16,354 nucleotides of DNA, from assembly GCA_040235495.1 (NCBI GenBank), contig JBECKV010000030.1:1-16354 (forward strand), written 5' to 3'. This stretch comes from HB2-32-21 sp040235495 (GTDB lineage: Bacteria; Pseudomonadota; Gammaproteobacteria; Pseudomonadales; Porticoccaceae). The notes under the pieces were generated by a model. That model was not told the origin of the DNA and ran no database searches. It saw only the letters and a program-made list of their open reading frames with translations. This document shows, piece after piece, positions 1 through 7,065 of the stretch. The position numbers and the translations under genes are program-made. Position 1 is the stretch's first letter; each line of letters begins with the position of its first letter.

Positions 1-213
1 CGCCCGGTGTTAATGACCGCCCTGGTCGCCAGTCTCGGCTTTGTGCCCATGGCGTTCAACACCGGTGTCGGAGCGGAAGTACAACGGCCACTCGCGACCG
101 TGGTGATCGGCGGAATTATTTCTTCCACCCTGCTGACCTTGTTCGTGCTGCCGGTCCTGTACGCGCTACTGCATCACGAGCAAAATGCTGGGTCGGCAGA
201 CCCATCGAGGTGA
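1..213 (+). CDS. C-terminal end of a heavy-metal efflux RND pump (CzcA/CusA type)
   Basis: Partial gene, cut by the left edge; only the last 70 codons are present, ending in TGA at 211-213. The residues match the final two transmembrane helices of HME-type RND inner-membrane pumps: a helix with GFVPMA, the segment GAEVQRPLATVVIGG, then ISSTLLTLFVLPVLYALL. The family exports divalent or monovalent metal ions (Co/Zn/Cd or Cu/Ag) across the envelope, driven by protons, with a periplasmic adaptor and outer-membrane channel. Those partners would lie to the left, outside the window. The metal cannot be told from this piece because the charged helix-4 signature is missing. The stop is followed by a 50-bp gap and the convergent end of the next gene. 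Family assignment is strong; substrate is open. Confidence 0.9.
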   Translation, partial: RPVLMTALVASLGFVPMAFNTGVGAEVQRPLATVVIGGIISSTLLTLFVLPVLYALLHHEQNAGSADPSR

Positions 214-263
214 GGAAACGTCAGTTCAGGGGGACAGGGATGTCGGTATCTGGCGCCGTTACC

Positions 264-1130
264 CTAGGCATCGCGGCTATCTTCCTCGGCGGGCGTCTGA
301 CGACGGTTTATCGCGTAAGCGGTAATCCTGCCTCGAAACGGGAGAATCAGCAGCCCGGGCAGCCAGCTGACCTCCTTGATCTGCCGGTGACCGCGGATGC
401 CAATGGTCATTCCCTGGTGGCCTTTGCGTGGTTGCGCGCGATAGGTCCCGGAAAGTCTGTCCCACCAGGAAAGATTAAAACCAAAGTTCGAGTTTGTTTC
501 ATCGTCTTCTATCGAGTGATGCACCCGATGCATGTCCGGCGTGACTATAAACCAGCGCAGCGTTCGATCCAGGCCCGGCGGCAAGCGGATATTGCCATGA
601 TTGAACATGGCCATGCCGTTCAGAATCACCTCGAACAGTATGACGGCGATAACGGGCGGCCCCAGCAAGGCAATGGTGGCAAATTTAATGACCATCGAAA
701 GGATTATTTCGACGGGATGAAAGCGTGCACCCGTGGTGAGATCAAAATCGAGGTCGGCATGGTGCACCCGATGCAAGCGCCACAGGATGGGGATGGCATG
801 GACCATCACATGCTGAAGCCAGATAACCAGATCCATGGCAACGATCGCGAGGGTTACCGCCAGCCAGAAGGGAACATCCAGGTAATTGAGTAGCCCCCAG
901 CCCTGGTTGGCCGCAAAGATCGTCATGCCCAGGGCGGCGGTGGGAAACAGCAGACGCAAGAGCACGGTATTAAACGCCACGAGCCCAAGATTATTTAGCC
1001 AGCGCATGGCTTTTGATACAGTCAACCCCCGACGTGGCGCGGCAAGCTCCCATAGGGCTATGAGCGCGAAGATCACCAGAAAAAAACCCAGGCGAACGAC
1101 CGGCTCATTGTCGCGGATAAAAGCCTCCAT
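264..1130 (-). CDS. Sterol desaturase / fatty acid hydroxylase family membrane protein
   Basis: A 288-residue integral membrane protein of the fatty-acid hydroxylase superfamily, whose members use a histidine-bound di-iron centre to hydroxylate or desaturate lipids. Visible histidine boxes are HVMVH (about residues 107-111), HRVHH (about 120-124), an isolated NHGN (about 178), and a second HRVHH (about 201-205), in the usual order. Hydrophobic helices lie at about 13-30, 50-75, 85-105 and 145-175. The ATG at 1130 was chosen because GGGGGA sits 7 bases upstream; an in-frame GTG at 1145 would add 5 residues and overlap that Shine-Dalgarno sequence. The C-terminal tail has TYRAQP and a conserved-looking GI-RG stretch. 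The lipid substrate cannot be read from sequence. It converges on the RND pump and is separated from the ectoine cluster by a repeat-bearing spacer, so no functional link is claimed. Confidence 0.88.
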   Translation of the reverse strand: MEAFIRDNEPVVRLGFFLVIFALIALWELAAPRRGLTVSKAMRWLNNLGLVAFNTVLLRLLFPTAALGMTIFAANQGWGLLNYLDVPFWLAVTLAIVAMDLVIWLQHVMVHAIPILWRLHRVHHADLDFDLTTGARFHPVEIILSMVIKFATIALLGPPVIAVILFEVILNGMAMFNHGNIRLPPGLDRTLRWFIVTPDMHRVHHSIEDDETNSNFGFNLSWWDRLSGTYRAQPRKGHQGMTIGIRGHRQIKEVSWLPGLLILPFRGRITAYAINRRQTPAEEDSRDA

Positions 1131-1302
1131 CGGATTATCCCCCACGCTGTCTCGCTAGGTTAGCTTCCTCACCGCCGAGATTCGGACGGCACACTGCTGT
1201 TATTTGTTAACGCCCCGACTCATGAAAGCAACATTACGCCCGAATATCCATGGACAGCGTCAAACGGCCTTGCCAAACATATATGGTAATTATCGCGGGC
1301 CC

Positions 1303-1404
1303 CGGGGGGTCCTGGCTACTTTGACCTCCAGGATACTTTCGTGCCAGGAATACGTTGGTCCCGGGAATGCTTTGGTCGCCGAACTGCTTTGATCCCCGAG
1401 AAGA
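1303..1404. repeat. Degenerate 17-bp tandem repeat, about six units
   Basis: Units begin at 1303, 1320, 1337, 1354, 1371 and 1388, exactly 17 bp apart. Approximate consensus on the plus strand is TTTGGTCCCCGGAATRC. The first unit is the most diverged (about 9 of 17 matches to its neighbour); units 1354 and 1371 are closest to the consensus. The period is not a multiple of three and no gene covers it. The array fills most of the spacer between the symporter stop (1442) and the hydroxylase start (1130). Confidence 0.7.
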
Positions 1405-1416
1405 GCGCGCCTCTTC
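1400..1416 (-). terminator. Hairpin 26 bases past the symporter stop, possible weak terminator
   Basis: Perfect 6-bp arms GAAGAG (1400-1405) and CTCTTC (1411-1416) enclose a 5-base loop, just after the end of the minus-strand symporter gene. No U-run follows in the minus-strand transcript, so it is not a canonical intrinsic terminator. It overlaps the last unit of the 17-bp array. It may protect the 3' end or be incidental. Confidence 0.3.
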
Positions 1417-1441
1417 CCTGACCCCGGTGCCAGAAATCAGA

Positions 1442-3040
1442 TCAGATTGGGTCCCTGTCCGTGTTGCCGACCAATTCATCATTACGGTCGACGCGACGTC
1501 CCGGACGCGCCAGATAAATCACCATACTGCCTGCAAGCATGCCGGGCAGTCCTTCGTATAACCACTCGTGCCAGCCCAAAATCCGCCAGACAATGGCCAC
1601 CAGCAGTCCCGCCAACAGCGCCGCGATACTCTGCGATTCACCGGGTCTGACACCCAGGCAGAGGGAAATCAGCAAAGGCGCAAACGCGCTCGCCAGAGCC
1701 GACCAGGACAGAATGACGAGGTTAAATACACTCTGATTACTGGTCAGGGCGAGACCCAGCGCGCAGCCGGTGACCAACAGGGTAGCGAGCCTGATAAAAA
1801 TCGGCCGCTCCACGGCCTTGGGTAATAAATCGTGCGTGATCGCCGCGGAACAACTCAAGACCAGTGAATCCGCCGTGGACATGGTGGCGGCAAAAATTCC
1901 AGCCAATATCAAACCCACCCCCACGGGTGGCAACAGATCGAGCGCCATTAGCGGCAAGGCCAGCTCCGCATCAAAGTTGGCGCTGTCACTCAGATAAATT
2001 CGGGACAACATGCCGACACCGGTCGCCAGGGCGTAGAACCCGGTGAACCACAGGTAGTACCAGATTCGCGCCCGACGCATGTCGCTGACCTTGTTCAGCG
2101 TCATAAACCGCACCATGATGTGCGGCTGGCCAACAACCGAAAACCCCGCGAACAGCCAGCCCAAAGCGAAAAGCATGGCTCCGCCAACGCCCGGTACCGG
2201 GAGTTGCCCTGGAAACCAATCCAGAAAGCCTTCTACCCGGCGCATTTGCGTCACGGCCTGATTCAACCCGCCCAGGGAATCAATCGCCGCGACAAATAAT
2301 GCACCCATGGCGACTATCATCACGCACGACTGTATGGCATCGGTCCAGATCGATGCCCTGATTCCGCCGGCAATACAATACAACGAGACGATTGCGGCAC
2401 CCATGGCGGCACCCAGCCAGGATGGCCACTGAAACAACACATGCAGGGCCTTGCCTCCGGCAACGAGTTGGGCGCTCGCATAGGCCATTAAAAACAAAAG
2501 AGAAACCAGCCCGATCAAACGTTGCAAGCGCAGCTGCCTGCGACCATACCAATGGCTGAGTACACCGGCGTAACTCACCTGGTTGGTGTCCCCGGTGGCA
2601 TACCTGAGCCGCGCGTGAACAAACAGCGAGGCCAGAAAGTCGCCGACTATCCACCCGAGCATCAGCCAGATCGAAGCCAGTCCGGTAACGTAGGTATAGC
2701 CGATAACGCCGATGAACATATAACCGCTGTTATTGGTCGCGACGGCGGACAAACCCACGAGCCATGGCTTTACCGTGCGGTCGGCGAGGTAATAGTCATG
2801 CTTGGTACCCCGACTTTTGCAGACCGAGGATAGACCGACGCTGGCGAATACCAGCAAAAAGCCAAGGAAAGACAGCACCGTCAGGGTGAATTCACCCTGG
2901 CCGAGCATCGCCACACCGAAAAGCGACATGAGAAATATGCCCACTGGCAGACAGGAAACTTCCCAGGGATACGAGAACCGGGCACCTGCGCGCACGCCGT
3001 AACAAGCGCCGGTAAAGACCGCAAACGGGATCATTGCCAC
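1442..3040 (-). CDS. Sodium:solute symporter family transporter (SSS, PutP-like)
   Basis: A Na+-coupled inner-membrane carrier of the SSS family. Numbering from the GTG at 3040 (532 residues): the first core helix is at about 51-70 (LTVLSFLGFLLVFASVGLSS), then DYYLADR, then LSAVATNNSGYMFIG at about 97-111, corresponding to the PutP helix that carries its key Asp. That position appears to be Asn here. The SSS signature GGIRASIWTDAIQ is at 225-237, GQPHIMVRF at 304-312, and the sodium-site Ser-Thr pair in MSTADSLVLS at 388-389. The start is uncertain: GTG 3040 adds about 50 residues before core helix 1, while ATG 2929 and ATG 2908 give the usual family length but lack a clear Shine-Dalgarno sequence. 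Its position after the ectoine genes suggests uptake of a compatible solute or its precursor. Proline, ectoine and other solutes all remain possible. Confidence 0.9.
   Translation of the reverse strand: MAMIPFAVFTGACYGVRAGARFSYPWEVSCLPVGIFLMSLFGVAMLGQGEFTLTVLSFLGFLLVFASVGLSSVCKSRGTKHDYYLADRTVKPWLVGLSAVATNNSGYMFIGVIGYTYVTGLASIWLMLGWIVGDFLASLFVHARLRYATGDTNQVSYAGVLSHWYGRRQLRLQRLIGLVSLLFLMAYASAQLVAGGKALHVLFQWPSWLGAAMGAAIVSLYCIAGGIRASIWTDAIQSCVMIVAMGALFVAAIDSLGGLNQAVTQMRRVEGFLDWFPGQLPVPGVGGAMLFALGWLFAGFSVVGQPHIMVRFMTLNKVSDMRRARIWYYLWFTGFYALATGVGMLSRIYLSDSANFDAELALPLMALDLLPPVGVGLILAGIFAATMSTADSLVLSCSAAITHDLLPKAVERPIFIRLATLLVTGCALGLALTSNQSVFNLVILSWSALASAFAPLLISLCLGVRPGESQSIAALLAGLLVAIVWRILGWHEWLYEGLPGMLAGSMVIYLARPGRRVDRNDELVGNTDRDPI
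2882..2899. promoter_or_regulatory. Perfect 18-bp palindrome near the 5' end of the symporter gene
   Basis: CAGGGTGAATTCACCCTG reads identically on both strands. It lies inside the symporter ORF, 9 bases past the alternative ATG at 2908. It could be an operator or simply coding sequence for GQGEFTL; nothing else supports a regulatory role. Confidence 0.25.
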
Positions 3041-3065
3041 GGCCCGTCAATACCCCCGACGGGCC
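3041..3065 (-). promoter_or_regulatory. Hairpin carrying the symporter ribosome binding site in its loop
   Basis: On the minus strand, arms GGCCCGTC (3065-3058) and GACGGGCC (3048-3041) form a perfect 8-bp stem around a 9-base loop containing GGGGGT. The stem ends at the base before the GTG at 3040. If GTG is the true start, the only Shine-Dalgarno-like sequence is presented in this loop. If translation starts at 2929 or 2908, this is a leader hairpin. No U-run follows, so it is not a classical terminator. Confidence 0.45.
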
Positions 3066-3303
3066 ACACTGGGCGGCGAGCGGCTGCATCAGCTTGCCAA
3101 ATTGCGGTAGCGGCGACCGAGGGTTGCCGAGCGCGGATCCCGCCAACAGATCGAAGCGTGATAAAGCCGCTGCCGACAAATCGGCAAATCTCCGCTGTCG
3201 CGTCTCGACATGGGTAGGGTTCGCGTTCACTGCTGCTCGGATAGCGCGCAAAATAGAGGCATCGTCTGCGCCTTGACAAAGGCCTACAGGCTTCATCGCG
3301 GCG
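3041..3303. other. 263-bp spacer between the TPR gene and the symporter gene
   Basis: No convincing gene. A minus-strand reading frame crossing the spacer (to 3296) has no recognisable features. Besides the start-site hairpin there is a 6-bp stem TGCCGA/TCGGCA with a 4-base loop at 3171-3186. A symporter promoter may be here but I could not identify one. The gap makes it uncertain whether the symporter belongs to the ectoine operon. Confidence 0.5.
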
Positions 3304-4173
3304 TCAAACCGTGCTTTCGATTAGCTGCTGGAACGGGGGGAAATGACGCAGCGCTTCGAGGGCGGGGTCGGTCGACAGCTCGTCCCGGTAAACGTCGGAA
3401 CGCTGGATCGCTTCAATAAGGTATTTCACTGCGTCGTCGAATTGGTTCATCGCCGTGTAAGCGCAAGCCAACTGATACAATGCGTGGCTGTTGTCGGAAT
3501 CGATTGCCAGGGCCTGATTACAAAGATTCACCGCCCATTGAGCCTCCTTTAGTTCCAGAACCGCATCTGCTTTGTAACTGAGAGCCTCCGTGTCCTTCGG
3601 TTGCAAGGCGAGAATCTGATCGTAAATAGTGATTTTCCCGTGTGGACTCGTCTCCTGACCGGCCTTTAACCACAGGGAATGTATTTCCTGTGTCAGCGCG
3701 ATTTCCTCGCGATTTTCCTCGATTGCTTCGGCTTTGTCGTTCAACTGATTTTCAATCAAATGCAAACGCCGTTCGTAGGTTTCAATCAATCCGGCTATTT
3801 GCCGGTCAGCATCCGAGTGCACACGCTCCTTTATCTCCCTGATAGATGACCAGCCGACCAGGACCAGCACCGAACTGGCGGCGGCAATGAGATAAAAAAA
3901 GTAGGTAATGGCATCGGTAGCGTATTCAACACCGCGGTCAACCGACCTCAATTCCCGGTCCACAACCTGTTGCATCAGGTCGACGCGTTGCGCCGCCATA
4001 TCCTTGCGTAATTGTTTGAGTTCCTCGAGCACATACAGCTCTACGAAAGGTGAATCGGCAATGCGCTGCCCGAACGCTCGATTTTCATCAGTGTTTTCCG
4101 CGGCGACACTCCGTGCGCAGAAACAGATCAGCAGCAGCGCGAGCGGAAATTTAATCGGGCTTATGCCGCACAT
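3304..4173 (-). CDS. Membrane-anchored coiled-coil TPR protein, function unknown
   Basis: A 289-residue protein I do not recognise as a named family. In order: a probable signal peptide at 1-25 (lysine, then a Leu-rich core, then ARSVAA as a likely cleavage region); a charged helical stretch at 45-85; one transmembrane helix at about 89-109 (TYFFYLIAAASSVLVLVGW); a charged heptad-like helix at about 111-165, probably coiled coil; then about three TPR units at roughly 162-263, with typical small/large residue spacing (ALSYKADAVLELK, ALYQLACAYTAM). It ends with a TPR-cap-like tail DPALEALRHFPPFQQLI. If the first segment is cleaved, the TPR part faces the cytoplasm. The start overlaps the end of ask by 13 bp, which implies translational coupling; its own Shine-Dalgarno sequence is weak. 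The overlap ties it to ectoine synthesis; a scaffold or sensor role is conjecture. Confidence 0.8.
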   Translation of the reverse strand: MCGISPIKFPLALLLICFCARSVAAENTDENRAFGQRIADSPFVELYVLEELKQLRKDMAAQRVDLMQQVVDRELRSVDRGVEYATDAITYFFYLIAAASSVLVLVGWSSIREIKERVHSDADRQIAGLIETYERRLHLIENQLNDKAEAIEENREEIALTQEIHSLWLKAGQETSPHGKITIYDQILALQPKDTEALSYKADAVLELKEAQWAVNLCNQALAIDSDNSHALYQLACAYTAMNQFDDAVKYLIEAIQRSDVYRDELSTDPALEALRHFPPFQQLIESTV

Positions 4174-5615
4174 ATGGCGCGACCGTGTTCGTGAATTTCA
4201 ACGAGCGCACGGTGCAGGCTTTTAACAGCGAATTGGTAGTCGTCTTCATCGATAATAAATTGCATGTCAACCTGCCGCATCGACTGATGCATCGCCAACA
4301 CATTTATGTTTTTATCCGCCAAAGCGGTCACGGCCTTGGCCAGAATGCCCGGTACATGCATATCACTGCCGATCGCCGACACTACCGCGGCCTTGCGCTG
4401 ATCAAACTCCGCATCCGGGTATGTCTCTTCCAGGGTGTTCCTGATGCGCTTGATGGTTTTCAGATTGGCTGCCAGGTAATGGGTAATCGTATTGGCGTTG
4501 ATGTCCTTGGCAACGATTTCGGCCTTGAATCGGCGAATCATCGCCAGAATGTCGCGATCGTATTGATCGATCTGGCCAACCATGTCCTGATCGAACAACT
4601 CGAAGGCATAGACGTCTTTTCTGCCGGCTATAATTTCAACGCAGGGCGTATCACTGACGTAATCCCGGGTAAACACCGTGCCGGCATGTTCCGGCTCGAA
4701 TGTATTCTTTATCCGCAACGGTATTGAATGTTGGCGCAAACCCTTGGCGGCCTTGGGATGAATGGCCTCCATGCCAAGGTTTGCAAGCTGATCGGCAACG
4801 TCATAATTGGTTCGGCCTATGGGCACTGTGCACTCCTCGCCCACGAGAGCCGGGTCGGCACTGCTGAGATGAAATTCCTTATGAATAATCGCCTCCCTGG
4901 CTCCGGTTAGCACAGCTATTCGACTAAATGTCATTTCGCTGTAACCCCGGTTGAAAGTGGCCATCAAGCCGCTATTTGTGTGTGCATAACCGGTGACTAT
5001 CGGCAACTGTTGGCTCAGATCGATATCCTCAAACGCCTGCCGTATGCGATCATCCAGGGACATATCCATATCACAGTGCCAACCGCTCAAATCCACGAAA
5101 CAGGCATTCACGCCTTCGGCCCTGAGCAATTCGGTGGTATTCCAGGCACTGTGCGCCTCTCCGAGACTGGCAAGCATCTCCCTGACGGTGCGCAAGTGCC
5201 TGGCCAGTGAAAAATGACCGTGCCGGCACAGGTTTTGTAAATCCGTCAGGCACTCAGCCGCGGCATCCAGGCGGGTATCGATGAATTGGTCGGCCCGAGC
5301 CAACGGTTCTTTTGCTATAAATAAACTCCTGTTAATGCCATGCAATTTAACCCGAAGCTGATTCATTGCCTGACGCCATTCATCACCGCTTTTATCACTG
5401 GCATAGAGCGCATATATGCCCGGCTGACCGGATTTCTTGTGTTCGAGCAGGTCGTTGGTAACGCCGGCGTAGGCTGAGACGACGAATACCCGGTGGTATA
5501 AATCCCCAGCGCCAGCGGGACTGTGGATGATATTATCTCTTACCGCCCGATAATCACTCATGGAGGTACCGCCGATTTTCTCGACGGTATGCCCGCTTGA
5601 ATCTGGTAGTGGCAT
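4161..5615 (-). CDS. ask: Ectoine-pathway aspartate kinase (Ask_Ect)
   Basis: Phosphorylates L-aspartate, the first step toward aspartate semialdehyde, from which ectoine is made. 484 residues from the ATG at 5615. The kinase signature HTVEKIGGTSM is at about 9-19, with the catalytic-type Lys at 13; VVSAYAGVTNDLL follows at about 45-57. The C-terminus carries ACT-type regulatory sequence (VVSAIGSDM, then KNINVLAMHQSMRQVDMQFII). The HTVEKIGGTSM start and the gene's place in an ect cluster point to the specialised, less feedback-inhibited aspartokinase that accompanies ectoine genes. The ATG at 5615 is preferred over a TTG at 5624: AGGAG is 11 bases before the ATG but only 2 before the TTG. It lies 67 bp after the zinc-finger gene and overlaps the TPR gene by 13 bp. 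Confidence 0.93.
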   Translation of the reverse strand: MPLPDSSGHTVEKIGGTSMSDYRAVRDNIIHSPAGAGDLYHRVFVVSAYAGVTNDLLEHKKSGQPGIYALYASDKSGDEWRQAMNQLRVKLHGINRSLFIAKEPLARADQFIDTRLDAAAECLTDLQNLCRHGHFSLARHLRTVREMLASLGEAHSAWNTTELLRAEGVNACFVDLSGWHCDMDMSLDDRIRQAFEDIDLSQQLPIVTGYAHTNSGLMATFNRGYSEMTFSRIAVLTGAREAIIHKEFHLSSADPALVGEECTVPIGRTNYDVADQLANLGMEAIHPKAAKGLRQHSIPLRIKNTFEPEHAGTVFTRDYVSDTPCVEIIAGRKDVYAFELFDQDMVGQIDQYDRDILAMIRRFKAEIVAKDINANTITHYLAANLKTIKRIRNTLEETYPDAEFDQRKAAVVSAIGSDMHVPGILAKAVTALADKNINVLAMHQSMRQVDMQFIIDEDDYQFAVKSLHRALVEIHEHGRAICAA

Positions 5616-5665
5616 GTATCGCAAAACTCCTGTTAAAAGCTTGAATTGTTTTTGCAGGATGGCTT

Positions 5666-5703
5666 ATTCAGCACGATGGACACTATTCAGCACAATGGAC
5701 ACA
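5666..5703. repeat. Tandem 19-bp duplication across the end of the dksA-like gene
   Basis: Two abutting copies, ATTCAGCACGATGGACACT (5666-5684) and ATTCAGCACAATGGACACA (5685-5703), 17 of 19 identical. On the minus strand the upstream copy encodes the last residues of the zinc-finger protein (VHCAE), and the TAG stop at 5685-5683 straddles the junction. The second copy lies in the spacer before ask. Confidence 0.8.
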
Positions 5704-5997
5704 TAGCCGCGTGATGGGTACGACGCGCAGGCGTTCATAGGGGATGGGCTCACTACAACTCTCGCACAAACCGGCATCATCACCGCGAAGCCAATCAAGA
5801 TTAGTCCGCAAACGGATCAACTCTTGTCTGCTTTTATCCCGGATATGGGTATTTATTGCTTCACTTAATTTTTCTTCCACATCCTGGCTACCTTCGCTCT
5901 CTCCATCGCCAGCATTTTGTGGAAACAGCTCTCTTTCCAGCTCCACAATGCGCGCCTGGATATGCACTACTAAGTTATTTATCTGCTCGTTGTTCAT
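5683..5997 (-). CDS. DksA/TraR-family C4 zinc-finger protein
   Basis: A small 104-residue protein. It has a charged N-terminal helical region (about 1-70) and a C-terminal C4 zinc finger with Cys78, Cys81, Cys99 and Cys102 in GLCESCSEPIPYERL...TRLCVHC, the spacing typical of DksA/TraR. Known DksA proteins (about 150 residues) reach through the RNA polymerase secondary channel with ppGpp. Here the coiled-coil part is shorter and I see no clear DxxDxA tip motif (the region reads DVEEKLSEA), so it resembles short DksA-like or TraR-like proteins. It sits between ectD (93-bp gap) and ask (67-bp gap), in the operon direction. The Shine-Dalgarno sequence is weak. A role in tuning transcription under osmotic stress is inference; some family members have other or unknown roles. 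Confidence 0.88.
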   Translation of the reverse strand: MNNEQINNLVVHIQARIVELERELFPQNAGDGESEGSQDVEEKLSEAINTHIRDKSRQELIRLRTNLDWLRGDDAGLCESCSEPIPYERLRVVPITRLCVHCAE

Positions 5998-6090
5998 GAC
6001 TCGATGGATAATTATTTATTAATGGCGAGATCTTTAAATCCCCGACACTTTAATACGAGGATACTGGCTCATATAAATGGTTACGTTCGC

Positions 6091-7005
6091 TTAAAGCGGT
6101 GTAACACGTTTCCTGGCACTGATGTATTCAGGTCGCGGCGCCCTGCCACAGAACGGCGAACTCAGTCTGTTACTCATGGCGTTGTATACATAAAAGACAT
6201 TACTTCTTGGGTGTGGCGTGATGTTGCCATTGGAGCCATGCATGGTATTGCAATCGAACAAAACCACGCTGCCAGGCTCGCATTTGGCCGTTACAATTCC
6301 ACCGCGCTCGACAAGTTCGCTCAAGCAACGATCGTCTGGCACGCCGTACTGCTGCTTTTTGAGTGAGGTTTGAAAGTGGTTTACCGGAGTCTGTCCCGCA
6401 CAGACCACATAATATTTATGGGATTCTGGAATCAACATTAACGGGCCATTGTTTTCGTTATTAGCCGTTAAAGTGATACTGGCGCTTAACGCGCGCATTG
6501 CCGGCATGCCGTCCTCCACATGCCATGTTTCGAAGTCCGAGTGCCAGTAAAATTCCCTGCCGCGGAATCCGGGCTTGTAATTGAGTCGCGATTGATGAAT
6601 ATATACATCGTCGTTCAGTAAATAACGGGCGATGTTCGCAATACGGCCATCGGAGGCTATTTTCCGAAAAATATCACTGGTTTCATGAATACGAAAAATG
6701 GAGCGTACATCCGTGCTCCCATGCTCCGCGACAACCTCTCCGTTTTCGTCCCCGGAACGCTCGCTGAGAAGCTTTTCCATTTCTTCCCTGCATGCGCGAA
6801 CCTCCGCGCTGTCGAAGACATTTTCCAGTATCAGAAAGCCATCCCGTTCGTATTGTTCTGCTTGTTCTGGTGACAGCGGCGCACCCTCGTCAAGCGGCGA
6901 GTAAACCACCGGGTCGGTACGCGGTAGCAGCTGTACTTTTAATTCGCCTCGCGACGGATAGCGATCTATGTACCTTTGATCCGTCGAGGTGCATTGAGCG
7001 TTCAT
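6091..7005 (-). CDS. ectD: Ectoine 5-hydroxylase EctD
   Basis: A non-haem Fe(II)/2-oxoglutarate dioxygenase that converts ectoine to 5-hydroxyectoine in the cytoplasm. 304 residues, a normal length. The iron facial triad is visible: His155 and Asp157 in FYWHSDFETWHVEDGMP, and His256 in NTMHGSNGN. Arg267 in HPRSNVF fits the 2-oxoglutarate carboxylate contact. RIHETSDIFRKIA and HQSRLNYKPGFRG are also typical EctD segments. The ATG at 7005 has a strong AAGGAG 5 bases upstream. It follows ectC after a 106-bp gap holding a strong hairpin, so it may be expressed at a different level from ectABC. EctD makes the host a hydroxyectoine producer, a trait often associated with growth-phase or temperature stress. 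Confidence 0.96.
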   Translation of the reverse strand: MNAQCTSTDQRYIDRYPSRGELKVQLLPRTDPVVYSPLDEGAPLSPEQAEQYERDGFLILENVFDSAEVRACREEMEKLLSERSGDENGEVVAEHGSTDVRSIFRIHETSDIFRKIASDGRIANIARYLLNDDVYIHQSRLNYKPGFRGREFYWHSDFETWHVEDGMPAMRALSASITLTANNENNGPLMLIPESHKYYVVCAGQTPVNHFQTSLKKQQYGVPDDRCLSELVERGGIVTAKCEPGSVVLFDCNTMHGSNGNITPHPRSNVFYVYNAMSNRLSSPFCGRAPRPEYISARKRVTPL

Positions 7006-7065
7006 GACTTCTCCTTCAAACGTTCAAAATCAATCTGGATGGAACATTCCGGTCTGCTCACAACC

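Larger units (their letters stand above)
1131..1441. other. 311-bp intergenic spacer with no gene
   Basis: Non-coding spacer between the hydroxylase start and the symporter stop. The right half holds the 17-bp tandem array and a hairpin. The left half (1150-1300) should contain the hydroxylase promoter, but I found no convincing -35/-10 pair. Short ORFs across it have no recognisable protein features. Confidence 0.6.

Noticed and set aside
190..203. Hairpin GGGTC/GACCC at the end of the RND gene as a terminator
   Set aside because: Only a 5-bp stem, inside the coding region, with no T-run after it.
210..893. Plus-strand 227-codon frame opposite the membrane hydroxylase
   Set aside because: Antisense to a gene with clear histidine boxes; the product is low-complexity with no domain.
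2892..3296. Minus-strand 134-codon frame across the TPR-symporter spacer
   Set aside because: Overlaps the symporter in another frame, Arg/Ala-rich with no recognisable motif and no clear ribosome site.
4185..4727. Plus-strand 180-codon frame opposite the aspartokinase gene
   Set aside because: Shadow of a well-supported gene; His/Val/Ile-rich composition typical of antisense translation.
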